Assembly (NCBI GenBank): GCA_015501055.1
Contig: JADNYV010000893.1
Coordinates: 1-13,395, forward strand
DNA length: 13,395 nt
Reading direction: 5' to 3'
DNA from: Mucidula mucida
Lineage: Eukaryota > Basidiomycota > Agaricomycetes > Agaricales > Physalacriaceae
In this document: positions 1 to 8,121 of the stretch, piece after piece
Layout of the letters: every line of letters starts with the position of its first letter
Numbering within the stretch: the first letter of the stretch is position 1
Notes under the pieces: generated by a model
Seen by the model: only the letters and a program-made list of their open reading frames with translations
Told to the model about the DNA's origin: nothing
Database searches by the model: none
Program-made: the position numbers and the translations under genes

Positions 1-315
1 CCCGAAACTCCCTCACATCATCCTGACCAGGCTGACACACGTTCGACACCGTTACCTGCTGTGCGCACCTGGCACCAAAGGATACCTGGACTGAAAAAGC
101 AACATTTTGATGCTCCGTTAGTGGACACCAACTCAGACAGCTGACTATGTGCCGAAATTGATTTGCTTGGACCACCCCCCTTCTTTTCTTGTTCTTTCTC
201 CTCTCGTAGCGAGGGCGATCGACTATAGGTCAGTATTCGAGAAATATGTTCTCTGAACTGGTGGCCAGAGGTCTGTTGGGACCTTCTTAAATGCGGAGAT
301 ATCCATGCATGTGCT
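1..315 (+). mobile_element. Older non-LTR retrotransposon copy A, 5' segment (C-terminal coding end plus start of 3' UTR)
   Basis: This segment aligns throughout with the reverse complement of the minus-strand copy B (414 to about 890). It carries the last part of the element's protein, with motifs such as STPLPAVRTW and IPGLKK in frame, then a stop and the 3' UTR. Relative to copy B about 125 bases are missing near base 36, where GACCAGGCTG runs directly into ACACGTTCG, so this copy is internally deleted. The segment leaves the window at base 1 and breaks off at base 315. The rest of the copy continues at 3782. Differences from B are mostly transitions, many at CpG, so A looks like the older copy. 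It cannot make a working protein from what is visible. Confidence 0.85.
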
Positions 316-332
316 GGTAGGTAGGTAGGTAG
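316..332 (-). repeat. (CTAC)n 3' tail of copy B
   Basis: Four tandem GGTA units on the plus strand (CTAC on the element's sense strand) lie exactly at the junction with copy A. A simple-repeat tail in place of poly(A) is a feature of several non-LTR families. Confidence 0.8.
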
Positions 333-420
333 AGTCGGCACAAGGTCCCCATGAGGAACGGCTGTTTGTGGAAATGTTATGGCGGGCGAGACCCGATTTC
401 CACCCAGTGACTGAGCAACC

Positions 421-510
421 GCGGGGATATCTCCGCATTTAAGAAGGTCCCAACGGACCTCTGGCCACCGGTTCAGAGAACATACTTCTCGAATACCGAC
501 CTATAGTCGG
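421..510 (-). other. Chain of four hairpins in the retrotransposon 3' UTR
   Basis: Four short inverted repeats follow each other: 421-436 (GCGG..CCGC around GATATC), 446-459 (GGTCC-CAAC-GGACC), 459-478 (CTCTG..CAGAG) and 496-510 (CCGAC-CTATA-GTCGG). Three of the four stems can largely still form in copy A, and the GGTCC stem changes there only to a G-U pair. Structured 3' ends are what reverse transcriptases of many non-LTR elements recognise, so this is a candidate RT-binding element. The function is inferred. Confidence 0.6.
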
Positions 511-602
511 TCGCCCTCGCTACGAGAGGAGAGAGAGAGAACAAGAAAAAAGGGGGTGGTCCAAAAGTAAATTGATTTCAGTCCATAGCCAATAGAGGAA
601 CA

Positions 603-3600
603 CTACGGGATGTAGTCTGAATCGCTGTCGGAGTCGGCGTCCACTAACGGGGCACGAGCTGGTTGCTTTTTCAGTCCAGGTATCCTTCGGTGCCATGTGC
701 GCACGGCAGGTAGCGGCGTCGAACGTGTTGGTCGTTGAAGCTCGAACATCTTGAAGAGTTCCATGCAATCATAGACGAGCTTCGCGACCAACGGCAGGCA
801 TACATCATAAAAATCAGCGCACGGAGAAGCACCAAGGCACCGGCGTTGTCCGCCGGCAGCCTGGTCAGGTTGAGGTGAGGGAGTTCCGGGTCGAGGAGGG
901 AGATGGCGGCGACACGAATGTCCACAAGACCAGAATCACCGGTACAGATGAGGATCGCGTGTTCTGGCGACTCGACAGCCAGACCACAGAGCCGGCAGAG
1001 TCGTTCGTCGCGAGGAACAAGTGGATGTGCACAATCGGCGCGTCGAAGCTGCTCCAGTGCCAGTGGGTGGTCGGAAAACAGGAGCCGGATCAGTGCGTTT
1101 CTGTGTTTGGTAACTCGGAGGTGGAGATAGTGTCGCACGTAGATTGCTCGGTAAGCTGGTTTATCGGGAGGAGAGAATGGTTCCAGTCGGTTCCATAGCA
1201 GGTAGGTCTTGTAAGATGTGTCGATCTTTTCCTGTAGACCAGTCTTTGCGATATGACTAACCATTTTCATCATAGACTCCACATCAGCGGCGGTACAAGA
1301 ACGAAGGTCCGCAGGTAGCACCAGAACAGGAGGCAGGTTGTCCATACCCAGGGGACGAGGTAGGGTATTCAGTACCCACTTCAAGTCACCCAGCCACGAA
1401 GGATGTTTGGCTTCTTCGAGGCGGATACAGACGTCGAGTGTCAGGCTGGCGAATACAGACAGAGGTTCGTCAAGCAGTTCTTGTAGCAAGCGGAGCGCCA
1501 TCATTACTCTTCGGAAGGGGAGCGGCAGCAGGCCGAGTTCTGTGAACAGAGGGGCAGTCATGGACTGGGCATTCATGCCCATCAACCGACGCAGGAACGC
1601 GAGCTGAACCGCGTACATGTCGTTTGCGACGATGTGTGTGACGTCCAGAATAACATCCGCGCCATTGATTAAGTAAGGGTCTACTCGCGCGTTATACAGC
1701 ATGCGCCCTTCGATTGGCGGGAGAGTGCCAATCACTCGTTCAATCAAGAACACGGCATTGCCAGTACGACGGGCAGCACAAGTCATGTTCCTGCAGTGTT
1801 GGGCGAAGATGTCGGCCTCAAGAGAGTTGATGGTGATGCCGACATAGGTGTGTTCCACTGTGTAGCGGACAGGCTTTCCAGCAAGTGTGAGAACCGGTAA
1901 GGAGGACGGTATTTTACTCTTATGCCCAAACACCATAATCCAAGATTTCTCCGCATTGACATACAAGAAGTTCCGGCTGCACCAAGCCGCTAGGCAATTA
2001 AGGTGATCCTGCAGCCCAAGCCAAGACGCAGACATCAGGACAATATCGTCAGCATGTTCAAGATGAGATACCACTGTGAGGATGAGCCTAAAGTCATCGT
2101 CATGCGGGATTATCTCTAAGTCGTGCATGAACAGGATCCATAATGTCGGCGAGGCGGGGTCCCCCATAAGTACGCCCATTCGAGCGCGAAACTCCTCCAA
2201 CATCGCAGTACCTTGACTCACAATGTACACCATATCCCGATAGAGGATTCGCAACCAGTCAAAGATCTTCCCCATGGCTCCCATCTTGTGCAGCTTGATC
2301 CATAAGGCATCATGATTTGTAGATGGAAAGGCATTGCTAATGTCAACAAAAGCGGCCCACAACACTTTCCCTTCAGCACGAGCTTGATCAATCATTGTGC
2401 GCAAGATAAACATGTTGTTGTTTGTACGATGTCCGGGGCGGAAGCCATTTTGGGAGGGTGGAATAGCCTCAATCTCCGATGCCCATGCATATAAACGCTT
2501 ATGTGTCATTAGTGTCAGCAGCTTTAGAATGCAGCTTTCTAGACCAATCACTCTATATCCATCAGCGCACGCGGGGTTCTTATCCTTCTTGAGAATGGCA
2601 ATAATGCGCGCCGTCAGCCAGGACAGCGGCACCTCTGCCCGGTCCATACACTCATTAAATAGACCGCACAGGAGCTCATTATCAATACCAAGAACTTCAA
2701 GGACCATATGTTTATCAAAACCACAGGAGGGCGAGGCTGCATGAGTCTTAAGATGGCCTTTACCCTCACTGATGTCCTCTACGGTCCAGCAGCCGCCGAA
2801 CTTCGCATATGGATTATCTGGTGTCGGTGGCGTCGAGGGCAGCGGGATATCCTGAGCCTGTCGAGACGCCTTATCTCTGGCCTGTTGCTCCGCAGACTCG
2901 GGGTGCACTGGGAGAGGATTCATACGCTCCTGAAAGTGCTCCGCTAAAGCACTCATGGACACCGGTGGCGGGCGCGGTTGAGTTCCGTGCAGCTTCTTAA
3001 TCGTTTTCCAGAACGAGTCAGAGGACCGCGAGGCGTCCGTCAGCTCAGCCAGATTAGCGGCTCGTCGTGATCTTGCTGAGTCTCGACCACGGTGGGATTG
3101 AGTGTGAGCTGGGTCAACGTTCATTGGTGTTGCTTGCTCCTTAGACTGCTCCTGAGTAGACTGCTTTGGCTGTGTCTGCTCAGGCAGAGCTGTTCGAACC
3201 TTAGGCAGCTCCACACCGTCAACAGAGGAGTCCATCAGGCTCCCATCAGTCCAGTGTAGTGGAGGCATAGAGGGTAACGGCTCTGCCGGCATCGGAAGGG
3301 AGGCGCCTAATTTAGCTAAGCGATCAGCCTCTTCGTTTCCCATGATGCCGCAGTGCGCTTTAACATGTACCAGGATAAGTTGAGCGGAGCGCGCTCTCAG
3401 CCACACAGCGATACTCTTGAGGAGATCCGCATTCTCACAAGTCCAGCCTGACAGTGCATGTCTCGGCGCCCAATAGACGATAGCGCGGATGGCGTACTCC
3501 GAGTCTGTGAAGACTTGCAGCGTAAAGTCTGGTGGGACACTTTGGAGTGTTTTAAGAATGGCTAGAAGCTCGCCGCGATTATTTGTTTGACGGCCTGTGA

Positions 3601-3781
3601 CACGAATGGATATATTCCAGTGACTATTACGACCAAAGAAGACGCCGGCACCCGCCTTTGCCTGTGGTGTACCATTGTTCAGGCATGAACCATCGCAGTA
3701 GACGGGTTTCATTCTTGTTGGAGGAATGGACGCAAGCCCATACAGCTGAGCAGATGCGTCGTCAGCCGACACAGCAGTGGA
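603..3781 (-). pseudogene. Retrotransposon RNase H - reverse transcriptase polyprotein, truncated and frameshifted
   Basis: An open frame runs from the 5' edge to a stop at 671. Numbering starts at the GTG at 3772; the first ATG is codon 21. RNase H occupies about residues 21-158, with D27 (in YCDGSC), E68 (NNRGELL), D90 (FTDSEYA), H140 and D150 (GNEEADRLAK), which is the full catalytic set. A Pro/Gln/Ser-rich linker follows to about 250. Reverse transcriptase spans about 345-620, with QNGFRPGHRTNNN, D477 in FVDISNAF, GVLMGDPASP, and D575/D576 in HADD. A CCHC motif lies at C926, C929, H938 and C943. Near 809-813, a run of five A on the plus strand, the frame slips. The family's real C-terminus continues in another frame (LVAKLVYDCMELFKMFEL ... 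DSDSDSDYIP) to a stop at 603-605, and copy A encodes a related tail. Replicates RNA into DNA when intact; this copy probably cannot act alone. Confidence 0.88.
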
Positions 3782-3879
3782 CAGTATCTGCTTGGAAATT
3801 GGGTCTCACCCGCCATAACATTTTCACACATGGCCGTTCCTCAGGGGGACCTTGTGCCGGTTCTACCTACCTACCTACC
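3782..3879 (+). mobile_element. Copy A of the retrotransposon, 3' end segment
   Basis: These 98 bases match the reverse complement of copy B bases 316-413, which is also 98 bases. They begin at the position where the first segment of copy A stopped at 315. They include the shared block around CCCGCCATAACATTT and GGGGACCTTGTGCCG and end in CTACCTACCTACC. This is the true 3' end of copy A, separated from the rest by the insertion of copy B. Confidence 0.85.
3863..3879 (+). repeat. (CTAC)n 3' tail of copy A
   Basis: Four CTAC units end copy A. The tail has the same repeat unit and nearly the same length as that of copy B, so the tail is a family property and not a chance microsatellite. Confidence 0.8.
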
Positions 3880-4429
3880 GGTTCGAAGTTTCATTCGATT
3901 CCTGGCAATGGCCATCTCACGAGCGACTACCAGACCAGCAGTCACTCCAATTAAGCCGAATTTGGAAATGAACATTTATTGGGGATAAACACAATCAATC
4001 TGGTAAGCGATGGAAAGAGAAGTTTGTGGTGTCTACCCCGACAATGAAAAGCCGTTTAAGTAGAGTAAGAGACTGCATACGTAATAAGGCAAGTGAAATA
4101 TAGGACGAGACTTGTGTACGTAACACGTGAGAAATGAACGTGCGGAAGTAATCGAAGTAATGGATTGTGGCGCATATTGCAGGGGGATGAACCCGTTGCG
4201 ATCTGCGAGTGCCATGCGTGAATGACGCTGAGAGAACATGAGAAACACGTACTGATAAAAATGCTGAGATCACAGGTGGGATGGACCCGTTACAACCTGG
4301 AGCGAGTGCTGGTGAGGAGAGGAAAGACAGTGTACGAACTGTGCTTACTCGCTTGTGTAAACAAAGGTTTAAACCCGATCTATCTACCACACGAATGCGC
4401 GCCCAGGCCTTCGCTGGCGTGGTATCGCT
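3880..4429. other. Intergenic stretch, no gene recognised
   Basis: Flank just right of copy A, moderately AT-rich. A minus-strand frame is open over 3995-4390, but it starts with GTG, has a serine/leucine-rich unstructured composition and no recognisable motif, so I do not call it. An AATAAA-type signal on the minus strand (3975-3980) could end a transcript coming from the 4430-4735 gene. Confidence 0.5.
3975..3980 (-). terminator. Candidate polyadenylation signal AATAAA
   Basis: A perfect AATAAA on the minus strand, about 450 bases downstream of the stop of the small minus-strand reading frame at 4430. The association is tentative because the 3' UTR would be long. Confidence 0.25.
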
Positions 4430-4735
4430 TCATGTGACACACACGGCATGATCTGTCTTCGCCGCAGACCAGACCTTCATCGTGCGGCTTAGACCTGAAT
4501 TGTCCCGGTCAACGCCCGTGACTCCTATCAAGGTCGTCGCTCCAGCAGCACTCGACTCCCAGATCGTGGTGAGGATGTCCTGCTCGAGGTCTCCCAGACG
4601 ATCAGCCAAGGCAACATCCAACGCACGAGCAGCGGCGCTCTCGTCGAGGCGTACTGGTGCGACTGGCCCTCCGTCTTCATTGCAGATACGGCCCGTCAAC
4701 CATACAGTTGTCCTGGTAACTAGCGGCGCTGTCAT
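4430..4735 (-). CDS. Small hypothetical protein, 101 residues
   Basis: An ATG-started frame with no family I recognise. It has blocks that look protein-like: TVWLTGRICNEDGGP, then an Ala/Leu/Asp-rich stretch (AARALDVALADRLGDLEQDI) that could be an amphipathic helix, then a Gly/Val/Thr-rich part. There is no signal peptide, membrane segment or Cys pattern. The opposite strand is also open here but lacks an ATG, so the minus strand is preferred. It could be a fragment of a larger gene or chance. It ends about 550 bases from the retrotransposon. Confidence 0.3.
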   Translation of the reverse strand: MTAPLVTRTTVWLTGRICNEDGGPVAPVRLDESAAARALDVALADRLGDLEQDILTTIWESSAAGATTLIGVTGVDRDNSGLSRTMKVWSAAKTDHAVCVT

Positions 4736-4816
4736 CGAGGTGCATTGATGATCATCGATGGATGCTTAATGATCGAGCCAGGTCTATACAAAAGGTCAAT
4801 GTCTTGCATCTCCTGA

Positions 4817-5549
4817 AAATCCGAAACCAACGAGGCACTCAAGAAACTGAGCGTCGAAGTCCCAGATCCTGGGAACGCCTTCAAGACTCTAGGCACAAAC
4901 CTTGAGGTCAATAGCGAGTGAGGGCAGTATGTTTGTCATTTTTGGAGACGGCCGAGTCGAGGTAGCCAGTCATTGGACTCCGAGCAAGGATGGGGGATCT
5001 ACCTCCATTCAGTTTCTGGCCTTCGCTGCGAGTGAGTCAGTTCAACTACTATCGAAGGTGCAATGCCAAAGATTGACTCCCCTTCCTACAGATTTACTTG
5101 AACACCTGAAACCGGGTTTGAAGCGGTTCCATGACATTTGGAACAAGTTTGATTTCTTGGTATTGTCCAACGAAATCGTGTTGTATGCTGCCAAGTGGGT
5201 CCGTAAACTAGGCCTCTGCGGTAAAATCTGGATCGCGCCTGCGCTGGACGTGCTCTCCGGCATGATCATTCGTCGGTACTTCAAGCCCGACGGTGAGGCT
5301 CCGGACGGATGGGCGTGGTGGCTAGAATTCATCTCTGAGCTTGCGGTTCGCGCAGCGGTGGCGTTTGCGTGTTCCGTTGTGTGCTTGTATATCCCAATGA
5401 GCCCTTGGTTTGAATGTCTCGTCTGTGGCGCTGCCCAGGGAGCTGTTACATTACTGTGGCGGCCAGCTAGAAGAGTCGTTATCCCAGTCGCTAAGAAAGT
5501 GATGGGTTGGTTTCGAAGCTGGTTCGGTGTATGTATGTCGTGTTTGTAA
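4817..5549 (+). pseudogene. Frameshifted hypothetical protein with a hydrophobic C-terminus
   Basis: The main open frame (first ATG at 4929) runs to a TAA at 5547-5549. Just upstream, another frame from 4817 reads protein-like sequence (ETNEALKKLSVEVPDPGNAF, then KTLGTNL). Removing one base near 4904-4906 joins it smoothly to RSIASEGSMFVIFGDGRVEV. In that upstream frame a TGA lies at 4814-4816 with no intron acceptor before it, so the 5' end is lost or broken. The protein has a soluble N-terminal half, then a Trp-rich part (DGWAWWLEFI) and two hydrophobic stretches (AVRAAVAFACSVVCLYI and CLVCGAAQGAVTLLW), ending in a basic/Trp-rich tail (KKVMGWFRSWFG). It could insert in or lie on a membrane. 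Family unknown; a still-functional shorter protein from the ATG at 4929 is possible. Confidence 0.5.
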
Positions 5550-5816
5550 TCATGATGATTTATACCTTTGTGTACAGCTAGTTATATTCTCGAAATGCGC
5601 TGATTATAATATTCGTTCGGAAATTGATTTCTTCCTCAATGGCACCTAACAAATGACCGACATTCGACTACTCAGCTTTAATCTTGATCTCTAAAATTCG
5701 GTCTGCTAGGTGATTTGTACGTGACTGGTTCTAGCTATTTGGTCGATGTCTTGACTTCAAGACCTTACGTTGGATGTTCTTCAATTTGGCGGTTTATGGA
5801 AGAGAGGCAAAGATAG
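5550..5816. other. AT-rich intergenic spacer
   Basis: No coding signal on either strand. Ordinary spacer between the hypothetical gene and the F-box gene promoter. Confidence 0.5.
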
Positions 5817-5834
5817 CGCCGGCTCTTGCCGGCG
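5817..5834. promoter_or_regulatory. CGG-N6-CCG palindrome, upstream member
   Basis: A perfect 7-base inverted repeat (CGCCGGC-TCTT-GCCGGCG) that contains CGG-N6-CCG at 5820-5831. Zn2Cys6 regulators of the Ppr1/UaY type bind inverted CGG half-sites with six bases between. It lies about 110 bases before the F-box start codon. Confidence 0.45.
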
Positions 5835-5843
5835 TTTCTGCAG

Positions 5844-5859
5844 TCCGGAGAACTCCGGA
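5844..5859. promoter_or_regulatory. CGG-N6-CCG palindrome, downstream member
   Basis: TCCGGAG-AA-CTCCGGA, with CGG-N6-CCG at 5846-5857. It has the same half-site spacing as the site 26 bases upstream but a different core, so this is not a tandem duplication. Confidence 0.45.
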
Positions 5860-5940
5860 GTTTTGACATTTACCACCATCACTCTTCAGTCAAGGTTTGC
5901 CCTCTGCCAATCTAAACCACTTCAATAACTCTTCACACAA

Positions 5941-7139
5941 ATGCTCTGTCTTCCGTTTGAACTGATAATCCTCATTATCGAGGAACTGTATCACATTGAC
6001 CGCAAATCAGTGGGGACAATGTGTTTGATCTGGCCTCACGCGACGCGCTTTATCCAGGAAACCGTGTTCCAAAGTATAAAGCTCATAGCGGACGGCTACC
6101 AGGGCCCAGGCGCGCACATGGATGATTTGCTCGCTAAACCGCCTCACATTACACGTCTTGTACATCATTTGTCGATCCAGAGCTCTGAGGATAGTGCGGA
6201 TCTCGGGGGCGGTCCAATGGTCCTGCCCATCCCCACGGCGGATTTTTTCTCTCGACTCCCAAATCTTACATCCCTTTACCTGTCTTTCCTACCCTTCTCT
6301 GCCGCAGAAGACCTACCCTCTCTCCTCACGACGCTCTCACGCTGCCCAATATCATCTCTCAAGTTGTTGCAATGTGAACTTCGTCTCTCAGAGATGAACG
6401 CCTTGCTCCATCACCTTCTTTCGCGTCTGCGATGCTTTGAATTGGATGGAATCTTTATTGATGAACTGCTCTGTTACGCAATCCACTATGATCCTCCTGT
6501 GGTCGACTTTGACGATGGTAAAGCGGGGGTGCATGTCAATAACCCAGCCAACCGAGCGTACATCCACCTCGACGAGCTTTGTTTATACGCGCGTATGGGT
6601 ATCATAGACGTCTTAAACCTTTACTCCAGTCGCAAGTTCTCTCCCGCTTGCCCGTATCCGCAAGCTCGTCATCAAATATGACAGATGGACGCCTGCGTTC
6701 GTTGGTAGAATCAATCGGCTGGTCGCCAGAGCCACATCCGGCTTCTCCCTCGAATGCCTCGAAATTAGAGCAGAGTCTCTCAACGGTACGTCATTTGCTT
6801 ATTGCCAAAGCCTGTTCCTTCACATCGGTCCTCAGAAATGTACGAAATACTTCCTCCAATTGAATTGGGCAAGCTCAAGTCGGTGGAGCTGCATTTCCCG
6901 CGTATTACTGGTAACAGCGTCAAGTTCCTCGTCTGGCACATTTCGACGCTGCTGAACCTCCCTCCCACGATTAACGAGATCATTCTCATCGTGGATGATT
7001 TGGATGGCTTCCTGCAACCAGCCGGCCCTGTGGGCCGTGAGGCTGTATCCCAACAACAACAACAACAACAACGAAGGAGTCCAAATTACAGACCCTGTTG
7101 CCTAAGGCTCATGCAAAGTATCCGATGGCGTTCCGGTAG
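5941..7139 (+). CDS. F-box / leucine-rich-repeat-like protein, 4 exons
   Basis: Model: exons 5941-6592, 6630-6785, 6836-7029, 7077-7139, joining in frame to 354 residues. An F-box-like motif starts at residue 4 (LPFELIILIIEELY ... MCLIWPHATRFI); leucine-rich segments follow (LPNLTSLYLSFLPF, CPISSLKLLQCEL, LRCFELDGIFIDELL, IRKLVIKYDRW, KLKSVELHF). Proteins of this kind are substrate-receptor subunits of SCF ubiquitin ligases and form a large family in mushrooms. Intron 6786-6835 (GTACGT..CAG, 50 bases) is secure because it restores the frame. The first intron (37 bases, GTATGG..CCAG, with CTTAAAC as branch site) is very short; a one-base frameshift would explain the data equally well. The last intron (47 bases) contains (CAA)7. 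Without it the protein ends at 7179 with a seven-Gln run. ATG context: pyrimidine-rich leader with a CCAAT at 5907. Confidence 0.7.
7051..7071 (+). repeat. (CAA)7 microsatellite
   Basis: Seven perfect CAA units. If not spliced out they encode seven glutamines at the end of the F-box protein. In the preferred model they lie in its last intron. Confidence 0.9.
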
Positions 7140-7377
7140 TAGTAAGCATGTTGAGCATTCAAGTCGCATGAGACTATAGTCAATCTCATGTCTAGTTTCT
7201 TGGCGATGTCAACAATGTTACTGATCGCACCAAACATCATCATTGCATGCGCACAGTTAAATTAATCGCGACATTTACTGAGTAACCTTCTCAGGGGGGA
7301 AGATGTATCCGCCTTGCTTCCGAACCAGATAGGTCTGCTAATAAGACAACTAGCGCTCCATGGGCACCTATGCGTCT
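7140..7377. other. Short spacer between converging genes
   Basis: No recognisable coding sequence. It should hold the 3' ends of the F-box gene (plus) and the oxidoreductase remnant (minus). The missing C-terminal two thirds of the oxidoreductase are not here. Confidence 0.5.
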
Positions 7378-7995
7378 TACCTTGAGACACAGAGGCTGAA
7401 AACGCCGTTCTCCTTTGCCACCTCCTTTAGCTCTAGCAAGTTGCAGGTAACGGGCTTCTCGCATACAACGTGTTTCTTCGCCTTGATAGCGTCCAAGGCG
7501 TTGATGTAGTGGCATGTATGGGGAGTGCCTTCAAACAGAGTTCAGCCTTCGCGTAACGAAGTAGGTGACATACCGATGTAGATGGCATCGACGTCCTGGA
7601 ACGCGATCTTTCCTGAATCATCTCCGACGACAAACGATAGTAATTGGCAGACCTTATCAGTATAGACTTCCTCGTAGGTCTCGTACGCTTTGATGGCTTT
7701 ATCGCAACGGTGGCGATAAATTTCTCTGCAGACGCGACTGATATGGAACCGACGGCGGCTATTTTGTACACCACATCGTGAACATCGCGTCTGATAATCG
7801 CAAATAAGGATATAGCCGGGGAAAGAACGCGTCTACCAACGTCTTTGGATCGACCAGAAGGTCCTACAATGAGACTACTGTAGTTGAGTAGTAAATCAAT
7901 GGTATGAGTGCGAAAACGGTTACCTTTACAAACGCAGTGGCTATCTGGCCTGTCGAGATAATACCCCAGCGAAAGACAAGAGGTTCTATAGTCAT
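7378..7995 (-). pseudogene. Gfo/Idh/MocA-family NAD(P)-dependent oxidoreductase, truncated 5' part
   Basis: Spliced reading on the minus strand: exons 7995-7924, 7863-7841, 7790-7653, 7595-7574, 7528-7381. The N-terminus FRWGIISTGQIATAFVK is the nucleotide-binding start of the family. DLLVDPKT, YKIAAVGSISVASAEKFI, AYETYEEVYTDK, DVDAIYIGTPH and HVVCEKPVTCN follow, the last holding the EKP catalytic-lysine motif. The closest described relatives are D-xylose dehydrogenase / dihydrodiol dehydrogenase-like enzymes; the substrate cannot be read here. Two defects: one base is missing around 7701-7708, between FIATVA and DKAIKAYETY, and homology stops after KENGVF with a stop at 7378. The usual conserved MEAMW-type segment and the C-terminal substrate domain, about 200 residues, are absent. 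Introns are 60, 50, 57 and 45 bases. A pseudogene is most likely. Confidence 0.8.
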
Positions 7996-8121
7996 GGTTG
8001 CTGTTCAAAATTATGGCTCCGACCGGACCGATATGTCGCCTGTGCGAGACAAAAAGTGGAAAACTCGTCGCATATCAACTTTGTAAGTCACAGAAATAGT
8101 GCTGCAATGACACCGTCTTCA

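Larger units (their letters stand above)
316..3781 (-). mobile_element. Non-LTR retrotransposon copy B, nested in copy A, 5'-truncated
   Basis: The element runs right to left. Its 5' edge is at about 3781, where the sequence returns to copy A. Its coding region encodes RNase H then reverse transcriptase, its 3' UTR is 316-602, and its 3' end is a (CTAC)n tail, read as GGTA repeats on the plus strand. There are no long terminal repeats. The RT motifs and simple-repeat tail are those of target-primed non-LTR elements. No endonuclease domain is visible. Because the frame is open at the 5' edge without a start codon at the border, the copy is probably 5'-truncated and an endonuclease may be encoded upstream in full copies. 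The family belongs with fungal non-LTR elements; I cannot assign the clade from sequence alone. Confidence 0.9.

Noticed and set aside
875..3000. Several plus-strand open frames inside the retrotransposon
   Set aside because: They are antisense shadows of the RNase H-RT coding region.
3220..3260. HWTDGSLMDSS in the linker as the start of a second RNase H
   Set aside because: Only the DGS motif matches; no later RNase H motifs follow before the RT domain.
1..3879. Reading the 98-base inverted copies at 316 and 3782 as terminal inverted repeats of a DNA transposon
   Set aside because: Both are 3' ends with the same (CTAC)n tail; the layout is explained by nested insertion in opposite orientation and there is no transposase.
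3995..4390. Minus-strand open frame of 131 codons
   Set aside because: Starts with GTG, has no motif and a composition like translated non-coding DNA.
4740..4765. GATGATCATC palindrome and nearby CATCGATG
   Set aside because: Short, AT-rich palindromes without repeats or positional logic.
7433..8008. Single 191-codon minus-strand frame as a gene
   Set aside because: It reads through introns of the oxidoreductase remnant; only part of it is the real frame.
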